Positions 45,836 to 53,472 of a stretch of DNA of 64,000 bases are shown in pieces. The notes beneath the pieces were generated by a model. That model searched no databases. It was not told the origin of the DNA and saw only the letters and a list, made by a program, of their open reading frames with translations. Position 1 is the stretch's first letter, and each line of letters opens with the position of its first letter. Source of the stretch: Catellatospora sp. TT07R-123 (GTDB taxonomy: Bacteria; Actinomycetota; Actinomycetes; Mycobacteriales; Micromonosporaceae); contig NZ_BNEM01000002.1 in the NCBI RefSeq assembly GCF_018327705.1, positions 496,001-560,000 of the forward strand, written 5' to 3'. Both the position numbers and the translations under genes were made by a program.

Positions 45836-48679
45836 TCAGCCGGCGCGGTTGACCAGCAGTCCCTCGTTCAGGTCGTAGTGCAGGTCGAATCCGGCGATGC
45901 TGGTCCGGCCGGAGGTGTCGACGTCGAGCACGAGTTCGCCGCTGAGCCACTGGTTGTCCTGCCATGCGGGGAAGGCGCCGCGCCGTTCGAGTTCGGCCAG
46001 CAGCTCGGCGCCGTGGTCGCCGCCGGTCATCCGCTGGGGTAGCGGCAGCGTGCACCGGGCGATCTGCTTGGGCAGCGGCCACCGGGGTTCGGTGTCGGTC
46101 GGCACCGGGGTGCCTCCGCCGTCGGTCCACGGCGGGATGACCAGCCCTGCCGAGGTGCGTACCAGCAGGAGGACTTCGAGGGTGTCGCCGCCGGTGTCGC
46201 GGACGTGGCCGGCGGCGACGTGGTCGGCGGCGTTGCCGATGCCGCCGGTCACCCAGCCGGTCAGGGCGGTGCCCGGTTCGCCGACCTCGGCCAGCCGGAA
46301 GCCCTTGGCCAGGGTCTCTTTCGCGGCGGTGGTGTCCAGGTGGCGCTGCCAGGCTTCGGGCATGGCGGGTTGCCAGTCGGGTGGGCCGACCGGTGTCGTG
46401 CTGTAGGCGAGCTGGGTCAGTGGCGCGATGTCGTCGGGCAGCCGCAGCGGTGTGCCGTCCAGGTGCGGCTGGAGCACGGCCGCGCTGCGCAACAGGGTCG
46501 ACAGGTCGTACACGCGCCGTGAGCCCGGGACCGGCTGGGGCGGTTGCGCGGTCCAGTCCGCGCCGGTGATCCAGCAGGTGGGGGTCGACACCGGGGTGGG
46601 CCGGTCGGTGCGGGCGTGGCGGTGCAGGCGGCCCATGCGCTGCAGGATCAGGTCGACCGGGGCGAGGTCGGTGACGAGCAGGTCGAAGTCGATGTCGAGG
46701 GACTGCTCGGCGACCTGGCTGGCCACGACGATGTGCCGGTGCGGCCGGGTGCCGGTTCCGGGCGGTCCGAAGGTGTCGCGCAGCCAGCGGTCCTTGCGGG
46801 CGCGGTCGGCGGCCATGAACCGGGAGTGCGCGACCGATACCGCGATCTCGTCGCCGTACGCGGCGCGCAGCACGGCGGCGGTCTCCTGGACGCGGGCGAC
46901 GGTGTTGCGGATGACCAGGGCGCAGCCGCCGTCGGCGAGCCGGTCGCGCAGCAGGTCGGTCAGGTGCGGCAGGTCGTCGTCGAGCGGGCGTACGGTGACG
47001 GCGAGGTCGCGGCCGGAGCCGGGGCACGGCGTCGCGGTGGCGCCGCGTTCGGGTGCGGAGGTCGTGACGAGGGGGTACCGCTGGTCGGTGCGCAGGTCGG
47101 CGTAGTGGTCGACGCGTTGCTTGCCCCGGTCGCGCCAGGTGAGCGGCGCCTGCGGGCCGAGCCGTCCCCGGTCGTAGGCCTCCAGGAGTGCGGCTCGGCG
47201 CTGGGCGGGCAGGGTCGCCGACAGGACGATGACGGGTACGCCGTAGGCCCCGAGCCATTCGAGGGCGCGGTCGAGGAACTGGCTCATGTAGACGTCGTAG
47301 GCGTGCGCCTCGTCGACGACGACGATCTTCCCGGCCAGGCCGAGGTGCCGCAGGGCCAGGTGCTTGGCGCGCAGGGCCGCGAACAGGAGCTGGTCGACGG
47401 TACCGATCACGAAGCTGGACAGCATCACCCGCTTGCGTCCGGCGAGCCAGTCGTGGACGCCGATCGCGGTGCCGCCCTCGTCCTCGGCGATGGCGCTGGG
47501 CAGGAAGGTGCGCCGCAGGTCGTCGTATTCGGGGTTGAACGCGGCCTTGCCGTGCGCGAGCCGTACGTCGCGGTCGCCGCGGCCGGGGTCGGCGTCGGGC
47601 AGGCGGCGCAGCCATGCCAGGACGCGCGAGAACATGGCGTCGCTGGTGGCCCGGGTCGGCAGGGCGACGAAGCACCCTGACGCGCCGGTGCGGCGGGCGA
47701 GGATCTCGACTGCGGCGAGGGCGGCTTCGGTCTTGCCCTCCCCCATCGGCGCTTCGACGATCATCATGCCGGGCACCGGCATGGTTTCGGCCAGGTCGGC
47801 GACGGTGTGCTGCACCGGCCGCGGCACGGCCCCGGCCGGGAGCTCGAACCGGGCGGCGAACAGCTGCCCGTCCGGTGGGGTCGCGGCCGGCCGCCACGGC
47901 GAGGGCAGGCTCACGGCTTCCCAGCCGGTGTCGAGCCGGTCGCTGTCGCTGCCGCCGAGGTGGTACGGGAAGAACTCTTCGGCGCTGGCGAGCCAGTCGG
48001 CGACGATGACGAGTCCGGTGAGTGCCGCCTGGACGGGCTGCGACAGCCGTACGCCGCGCCAGTCGCCGAGCCGGTCGGCGGCGCCGACGCGGCTGGTCAT
48101 CCAGCCGAGGAGCTCGTGCTGCACCGAGGTCCAGGCGTCGTTGCCGAGCAGGTGGGGGTGCAGGTTGACGCCGCGCAGGACTTCGGCCGACGGCGGCGAG
48201 CCGTGGTGGCCGCCGACGACCACCGCGTATGCGTTCGGGTCCTGCCAGCCCTGGTCCTGCAGCCAGTTGGCGACGATGACGTGTCCGGCGTACTCGTGTC
48301 GGGCCTTCGCCCGGTCGAGCAGGATCTCGTCGCGCCGGTAGTGCAGTCCGTGGTCGCGCATGCGCTCGGCGAGGTTCTCGGCCTGGATCGCGAAGGCGGG
48401 TGTGGCCTTGCCGACGTCGTGGATGCCGGCGAGCCAGCGGGCCAGGATCCGGCCGTCGGCGTCGCCCGCGGGCAGTTCCCGGGCGATGCGCCGCCGCACG
48501 GCCGGGCTGAGCCAGTGGTCCCAGAGTCGTCCGGCGACGTCGGCGGAGTCGGCCAGGTGGCGCCACAGCGGCAGCCAGCCGAGCAGGGAGGTGCCTTTGC
48601 GGTCGGTCTTGCCCCAGGCGGACCTGGCCGCGTCGGTCAGGGGCGGCCCGAACTCGTGGGCGCGGTGGGGCTGGTTCAC
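45836..48679 (-). CDS. cas3: Cas3, HD nuclease-helicase
   Basis: 947 aa from the GTG at 48679 (overlapping the helicase stop as GTGA). The N-terminal HD domain (about 30-270) has GIHDVGKATPAF, HEYAGHVIVANW and VVGGHHGS. The SF2 helicase has Walker A EAPMGEGKTEAAL, DEAH box VDEAHAYDVY, motif III LSATLP and motif VI LQRMGRLHRH. A C-terminal accessory domain follows. All catalytic motifs are present, so interference should be functional. Cas3 degrades DNA marked by Cascade. Confidence 0.96.
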   Translation of the reverse strand: MNQPHRAHEFGPPLTDAARSAWGKTDRKGTSLLGWLPLWRHLADSADVAGRLWDHWLSPAVRRRIARELPAGDADGRILARWLAGIHDVGKATPAFAIQAENLAERMRDHGLHYRRDEILLDRAKARHEYAGHVIVANWLQDQGWQDPNAYAVVVGGHHGSPPSAEVLRGVNLHPHLLGNDAWTSVQHELLGWMTSRVGAADRLGDWRGVRLSQPVQAALTGLVIVADWLASAEEFFPYHLGGSDSDRLDTGWEAVSLPSPWRPAATPPDGQLFAARFELPAGAVPRPVQHTVADLAETMPVPGMMIVEAPMGEGKTEAALAAVEILARRTGASGCFVALPTRATSDAMFSRVLAWLRRLPDADPGRGDRDVRLAHGKAAFNPEYDDLRRTFLPSAIAEDEGGTAIGVHDWLAGRKRVMLSSFVIGTVDQLLFAALRAKHLALRHLGLAGKIVVVDEAHAYDVYMSQFLDRALEWLGAYGVPVIVLSATLPAQRRAALLEAYDRGRLGPQAPLTWRDRGKQRVDHYADLRTDQRYPLVTTSAPERGATATPCPGSGRDLAVTVRPLDDDLPHLTDLLRDRLADGGCALVIRNTVARVQETAAVLRAAYGDEIAVSVAHSRFMAADRARKDRWLRDTFGPPGTGTRPHRHIVVASQVAEQSLDIDFDLLVTDLAPVDLILQRMGRLHRHARTDRPTPVSTPTCWITGADWTAQPPQPVPGSRRVYDLSTLLRSAAVLQPHLDGTPLRLPDDIAPLTQLAYSTTPVGPPDWQPAMPEAWQRHLDTTAAKETLAKGFRLAEVGEPGTALTGWVTGGIGNAADHVAAGHVRDTGGDTLEVLLLVRTSAGLVIPPWTDGGGTPVPTDTEPRWPLPKQIARCTLPLPQRMTGGDHGAELLAELERRGAFPAWQDNQWLSGELVLDVDTSGRTSIAGFDLHYDLNEGLLVNRAG

Positions 48680-50784
48680 GCGGCACCGCGCAGCAGCGTG
48701 CTGGGCTGCCCGCTGTGGGACAGGTAGAGCATGTCGCGGGCGCGGGTGAGGGCGACGAAGACGAGGCAGCGTTCGCGCTGCATGTCCTGGAGGTGCCCGT
48801 GCGGGTCCTCGGCGGCGGAGATGACGGCGTGGGGTGCGGGCAGGACGGCGTCGTCGAGGCCGACGACGGCCAGGCACTGGAACTCCAGGCCTTTCATGCC
48901 GTGCATGGTGTCGACCCGTACGCCCTGCACCGCCCGCTGCTCGTCGTGGACGTCGATGTGGGCCTCGCGCAGGACGGCGGTGATCTTCTTGACCAGCTGG
49001 CCGGTGCGGGCGGCCACGCCGATGGCGCCGGCTTCGACGCCCTGTTCCAGCCAGGTCCCGACGCGCTCGATCAGGGCGTGGAACTCGGCATCGCGGTCGG
49101 TGTGGCCGGTCAGCCTCGGGGTATGGCCGTTGGTGAGCGAGCGGTATCCGCGCAGGGAGTCGGCCTCACCGTCGAGGCCGACCGCGGTGGTGCCTTTGAG
49201 CACGCCCACCGACATCCGCAGGATCTCGTGCGTGGTGCGGTAGTTGATGGTGAGCCGGCGGCTGCGGCCGCGCACGTCGATGCCCAGGCCGGCCAGCGAC
49301 ACCTGGCTGTCGTAGATGCGCTGGTGCGGGTCGGCGAGCAGGAACATGTCGTCGGGGCCGGGGGCGACCAGTGCCCGCAGCAGGCGCCACTGGGCCGGAT
49401 GCAGGTCCTGGCCTTCGTCCACGATGACGTGCCGGTAGGCGGGCGGCTGCTGCTCGGCGATGCGGGATGCCTCGTCGGCGAGCTGGAGGTAGGTGCATTC
49501 GCGGCGCCGGGACAGCTGCGCGGTGACGTGCTGGATGGCGGCCCAGACCTGCTGACGCTGGGTGGCGCGCAGAGCGTCGCCGCGGCCTCGGCGGGGGGCG
49601 GCGAGGTACTGGTCGACGTCGTCGAGCCGCTGCGCGAGCACCACCTGTTCCCATTCGCGTTCCAGGAATGCGGGGCTGAACGCGGTCACGGTCCCGACGT
49701 GGTTGACGAACGACGGTCCGAGGGCGGCGGCTTCGGTCCACAGTGTGCGCAGGTCCGCGTTCTCGGCGATTTTCAGCTGCTTGCCGCCGCGACGGCTGTT
49801 GACGATCCGGCGGGCCAGCCGGTCGACGCTGATGACCTCGATCCGGTTCAGCACCGCCGGGTCGTCGGTGAGGCGCCGGAGCTGGTCGGCCAGCGCGTCG
49901 GCCAGGGCGCGGGTGTAGGTGGTCAGCAGGACCCGGGTGCCGTCGTCGGGCAGGCGGGAGGCCAGGAACACGGCGCGGTGCATGCCGGTGACGGTCTTGC
50001 CCGTGCCCGCACCGCCGGTGACCAGCAGGGATCCGCTGTATTCGGGGCGGTAGGCGATGTCGTGCTGCGTGGGGTGCAGGAAGGTGCGCCACGCGTCGAA
50101 GGGGTGGGCCAGGATCGCTTCGAGTTCGACGGGGCCGGTCACGAAGGCGATCCGCTCGGGGGTGCGGCGGGCCGCGGCCAGCAGGTCGTCGGGGTTGATG
50201 TCGGCGGCGAGGATCCGCGCGGACAGCTCCTCGTAGACCTCGTGGACGGACATTCCGCTGGCCAGGCCGTTGAGTACGTCGCATTGCAGTGACGGCAGGA
50301 ACGTGGCGAGGCTGTCGAGTTCCTCGTAGGTCTCGATCTTCCGGATCGTCGGCACCAGTTCTTTGGCCACGCCGAGACGGACCAGTTCGTCGGTCTTGAC
50401 GTGTTCGAAGAGTCCCGAGCGGGTCGGCGGGTGCGCCTGGTCGAACGCCTCCAGGCCGGACTGGTCGCGCACCTCCAGCACGCCGAGCACCTGGTTGACG
50501 CTGAACACGCGGGTGGTGGCGTAGGTGATCGCGTCGTCGTGCGGCTTGACGTCGTACCAGACGTATTGGTCGTCGCCGAGGGCGAGCACGACGCCGCGGT
50601 AGGAGTCGTTGACGCGGATCGTGCGGATGTTGGGGTCGCGTGCACCGGTGAGCTTCTCCAGGTGCAGCCCGGCGTGGGTGTGCTGGGCGAACTTCGCGAA
50701 CACCGTCTCGACCGCCCGCCGCACCGGGGGCTGGAGCTTGGCGTATGCCGCGAGGAACTCCACCGCCAGCGCGAGCTTGGCCAT
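48676..50784 (-). CDS. UvrD/PcrA-like SF1 helicase with RelE-like N-terminal domain, first gene of the cas operon
   Basis: 702 aa from the ATG at 50784, with GGAGG 5 bases upstream. Residues 1-85 resemble a RelE/ParE-fold domain (LEKLTGARDPNIRTIRVNDSYRGVVLAL and YVWYDVKPHDDAITYA). The SF1 core follows: Walker A VTGGAGTGKTV (about 245), motif II VDEGQDLHP, and motif VI VALTRARDML. The stop overlaps the cas3 start by 4 bp. It is not one of the standard type I-E genes. It could process DNA in adaptation or recycle R-loops, or be a defence gene in its own right; the coupling argues for a link to cas3. Confidence 0.85.
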   Translation of the reverse strand: MAKLALAVEFLAAYAKLQPPVRRAVETVFAKFAQHTHAGLHLEKLTGARDPNIRTIRVNDSYRGVVLALGDDQYVWYDVKPHDDAITYATTRVFSVNQVLGVLEVRDQSGLEAFDQAHPPTRSGLFEHVKTDELVRLGVAKELVPTIRKIETYEELDSLATFLPSLQCDVLNGLASGMSVHEVYEELSARILAADINPDDLLAAARRTPERIAFVTGPVELEAILAHPFDAWRTFLHPTQHDIAYRPEYSGSLLVTGGAGTGKTVTGMHRAVFLASRLPDDGTRVLLTTYTRALADALADQLRRLTDDPAVLNRIEVISVDRLARRIVNSRRGGKQLKIAENADLRTLWTEAAALGPSFVNHVGTVTAFSPAFLEREWEQVVLAQRLDDVDQYLAAPRRGRGDALRATQRQQVWAAIQHVTAQLSRRRECTYLQLADEASRIAEQQPPAYRHVIVDEGQDLHPAQWRLLRALVAPGPDDMFLLADPHQRIYDSQVSLAGLGIDVRGRSRRLTINYRTTHEILRMSVGVLKGTTAVGLDGEADSLRGYRSLTNGHTPRLTGHTDRDAEFHALIERVGTWLEQGVEAGAIGVAARTGQLVKKITAVLREAHIDVHDEQRAVQGVRVDTMHGMKGLEFQCLAVVGLDDAVLPAPHAVISAAEDPHGHLQDMQRERCLVFVALTRARDMLYLSHSGQPSTLLRGAA

Positions 50785-51072
50785 CTGTACCTCCGTCGAT
50801 CGCATGACTGTCTGAGCAGGGCACGCAGGGTCCTGTGCCGGTGCGGCATCGTCCAATCTGCACCGACCACCCATGAAAGCATTTGTGAACCGGCTTTGCA
50901 AACATAATCAAGGACTACCGTGTTCACCGATATGGGGCATTGACGCCAGTGCGGACGGCCGCTAAGTTCCGCGTCCGCGTGTCCGGTGTGGAGCGCGGCG
51001 CGCTCACGGTTGCCGATACGCTGGCCGCGGACCGCACCGCACCAGGGGCGGCATCGATCCGCGGAGGTTGCC
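50785..51072. other. Divergent promoter region of cas operon and kinase gene
   Basis: 288 bp between divergent starts. The stretch 50870-50930 is unusually AT-rich (AAAGCATTTGTGAAC, GCAAACATAATCAAGG) and is the best place for the cas-operon promoter. It is followed by more typical GC-rich sequence up to the kinase. No clear dyad operator was found and no short gene is supported. Confidence 0.45.
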
Positions 51073-52455
51073 GTGATCGCAGGTGCCGACCTCAAGGACC
51101 GGTATACCGTCGAGCGGCTGCACCTGGGCAGTGGCGGCATGGGCCAGGTCTTCCGTGCGTACGACCGGCAACTGGACCGTCACGTCGTGGTCAAGCAGCT
51201 CCGGATGGACCTCCTGGACATCGGACTGGTCGAACGGTTCCACCGCGAGGCCAGGCTCACCGCCCGCATGGACCACCCCGGCGTGCCGGCCGTCTACGAC
51301 ATCGGCACCCATGACGGCTGCCCGTACCTGGTGATGCAACTGGTCAACGGGCCGACCCTGACCGACCTCGTGGAAGAGCAGGGACCGCTGCCGGTTCCCT
51401 GGGTCGCCGCGATCGGCGCCCAGATCTGCGGCATCCTGCTCGCAGCACACCAGCTCGGGCTGGTGCACCGCGACCTCAAGCCCGACAACGTCATGCTGGA
51501 CGGCAGCGGCGCGGTCAAGGTGCTCGACTTCGGCCTGGCGGTCGCGTACGGCGACGACCGCTACTCGCGCATCACGCAGAGCGGCCAGGTGTTCGGCACG
51601 CTCGGCTACATGGCGCCCGAGCAGATCCGGGCGGAGCGGGCGACCCACCGCACCGACCTCTACGGCCTCGGCGGCATCCTGTACGAGCTGATCACCGGTG
51701 CGGCGCCGTTCGATGAGGCCGACACCGCGCAGCTGCACGACCTGCAGCTGCACCAGCAGCCCGAGCGGCCCAGCCGGCACCGCCCGGACCTCCCGGCCGA
51801 GCTGGAGGAACTCGTGCTGGCGCTGCTGGCGAAGTCGCCCGCGGACCGGCCGGGCGACGCCGGCGAGGTCTACGACGTCCTCTCGGTCCTGGCCACCGAC
51901 CTGCCCGACCTGCCCGGCGTCATCGACCCGGGCACCGACGCCATGCGCGCGTACAGCTCGATCATCGGCCGGGTGACGCACGGACCCGTCCGCGCCGCCC
52001 GGTCCGGCCCGGCACCGGACCCCGCACAGGCCGCCGACGACGCCCGCCGGTTGCTGGCCGACGGGCACACCGGCACCGCGTTGCAGGCGTTTGAACAGGC
52101 CATCAGCAACGGTACGGCCCTGCCGCCCGCCGCACTGATCGAGCTGCACGTCCAGTACGCCGAAGCCCTGCACGGCGCCGGACAGCACCGGCCTGCCGCA
52201 CGCCAGTGGCGCCTGCTCGTCGACTTGGTCCATCGGCTCGAAGGGCCTGGCAGCGGGCAGGAGTTCGAGTTCCGGCTGCGGACCGCGCGGGCCCACGCCG
52301 CGCTGGGCGAACGCGCCCGCGCCCTCACCCTGCTGCAACGGCTGCTCGCCGACCGGGCCCGCGTCCACGGCCCCGCAGACTCCGGGCTGACGGCGCTGCG
52401 GCAGGAGATCGCCTCGCTCACCGAACCGCCAGCCTCACCGAGCGAAGGTCGCTGA
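51073..52455 (+). CDS. Ser/Thr protein kinase with C-terminal TPR-like region
   Basis: 460 aa from the GTG at 51073, with GGAGG 7 bases upstream. The Hanks-type kinase domain (about 11-275) has the glycine loop LGSGGMGQVF, K41 in VVVKQL, catalytic D134 in HRDLKPDN, D152 in DFG, and a GYMAPEQ P+1 loop. Residues about 325-455 are helical with TPR-like repeats (ARRLLADGHTGTALQAF, HGAGQHRPAARQWRLL). There is no membrane segment, unlike most PknB types. It is divergent from the cas operon and overlaps the convergent 223-aa gene by 38 bp. Confidence 0.87.
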   Translation: MIAGADLKDRYTVERLHLGSGGMGQVFRAYDRQLDRHVVVKQLRMDLLDIGLVERFHREARLTARMDHPGVPAVYDIGTHDGCPYLVMQLVNGPTLTDLVEEQGPLPVPWVAAIGAQICGILLAAHQLGLVHRDLKPDNVMLDGSGAVKVLDFGLAVAYGDDRYSRITQSGQVFGTLGYMAPEQIRAERATHRTDLYGLGGILYELITGAAPFDEADTAQLHDLQLHQQPERPSRHRPDLPAELEELVLALLAKSPADRPGDAGEVYDVLSVLATDLPDLPGVIDPGTDAMRAYSSIIGRVTHGPVRAARSGPAPDPAQAADDARRLLADGHTGTALQAFEQAISNGTALPPAALIELHVQYAEALHGAGQHRPAARQWRLLVDLVHRLEGPGSGQEFEFRLRTARAHAALGERARALTLLQRLLADRARVHGPADSGLTALRQEIASLTEPPASPSEGR

Positions 52456-53089
52456 AGGCCACGGGCAGCAGCGCCGCCTTCTGCTCCGGGAAGCGCATAC
52501 CCCGGTAGTGGACGAACAGCACGCAGCTCTGGCCGCGGGTCTCGGTGGTCATCGCGCGCCGGGCGAGCTCGGAGTACATGGTGCAGTGCTTGCGCCAGGC
52601 GGCCTCCTCACCGTCGGCGTCGAAGCCGCGTCCGCTGGCGGCGTGGCCGAAGGCGTCGTGCACCGCCCGGAACATGTCGTTCTCGGCGTCGCTGAGGTAG
52701 GGATGCGGGTTGCCGCACGCCGCGCTGGCGAACACTTTGAGCCGGCGTTCGCGCAGGTCGGCGATCATCGCCGCCATGTCGGGGTACGGATCCTCGTCGA
52801 CGATGCGCACCGCCACGCCCAGCCCGCCGTAGGCAGGCCTGCCCACGAGGTAGTGGAACTGGCGCACCGTCTCGGCGCAGAACGCTGCGTACGCGGCGCG
52901 GGCGCCGTGCTGGCGCACCGGAGCGGCCAGGTAGGCCGCCGCGATCGCAGCTCCCGTCGTCGGATCGAGCCGGATGCGGGAGTAGTCGACCGCAGGTGCG
53001 GGGCTACCGAGGGTCGCGGCGAACCGGCGCGCACCGGTCGCGACGAACGGAACGGGTGACTGCGATGCTGCCGGCGTCGGAGCGGACAA
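52418..53089 (-). CDS. Hypothetical protein, start uncertain (possible frameshift)
   Basis: The open frame gives 223 aa from a TTG at 53089. A perfect ribosome site (GAGGAGGATC) instead serves an ATG at 53099 in another frame, which reads MNIVVRSDAGSIAVT and stops after 31 residues. A 1-base shift near 53055 would join the two. The body is helical and carries conserved-looking PAYGGLGVAVRIVDEDPYPD, NDMFRAVHDAFGHAASGRGFD and AWRKHCTMYSELAR. The His-x3-Gly-His-like pattern hints at metal binding but no family is recognised. Confidence 0.6.
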   Translation of the reverse strand: MSAPTPAASQSPVPFVATGARRFAATLGSPAPAVDYSRIRLDPTTGAAIAAAYLAAPVRQHGARAAYAAFCAETVRQFHYLVGRPAYGGLGVAVRIVDEDPYPDMAAMIADLRERRLKVFASAACGNPHPYLSDAENDMFRAVHDAFGHAASGRGFDADGEEAAWRKHCTMYSELARRAMTTETRGQSCVLFVHYRGMRFPEQKAALLPVAFSDLRSVRLAVR

Positions 53090-53135
53090 CGATGTTCATG
53101 ATCCTCCTCAAGGTCGGGGTGGGTGGGGGGCGAGA

Positions 53136-53309
53136 TCAGTGGCGGTCGGGCGCCTGCGCGCCGGTGTGCATCGGGAACGTCACGGCCGGGCGGTCGTCGT
53201 GGCGCTCGCGTTCGAGCTGCTCGCCCAGCATCCGCATCTCCGACACCCGCCGGCTGTGGTGAGCCTTGGCGAACTTGCCGATCGTCGTGGTGTAGCCGCG
53301 CCGGGCCAT
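53136..53309 (-). CDS. Small basic protein upstream of the 223-aa gene
   Basis: 57 aa from the ATG at 53309, with GGAGG 6 bases upstream. Basic N-terminal half (MARRGYTTTIGKFAKAHHSRR), then SEMRMLGEQLERERHDD. No family recognised. It forms a leftward pair with the next gene (46-bp gap) and may be regulatory or DNA-binding. Confidence 0.55.
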   Translation of the reverse strand: MARRGYTTTIGKFAKAHHSRRVSEMRMLGEQLERERHDDRPAVTFPMHTGAQAPDRH

Positions 53310-53472
53310 GGCAGACCTCCGCTTCCGCGACCGCCGCTCGGCGGTCGTCCGTCGGTTCAGGAAAGCACACTCCAAACAGCGCCGTCAACGATGGATCGTG
53401 CGTGAAGTCGGTTCACGGCAATCAGTGTCACGACAGTGGTAACGACTGCCGCGGATACGCTAGCCTCTTCCC

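Noticed and set aside
52765-53388. 207-codon leftward frame over the two small genes
   Set aside because: It is Arg/Pro/Ser-rich shadow sequence overlapping better-supported frames with ribosome sites.
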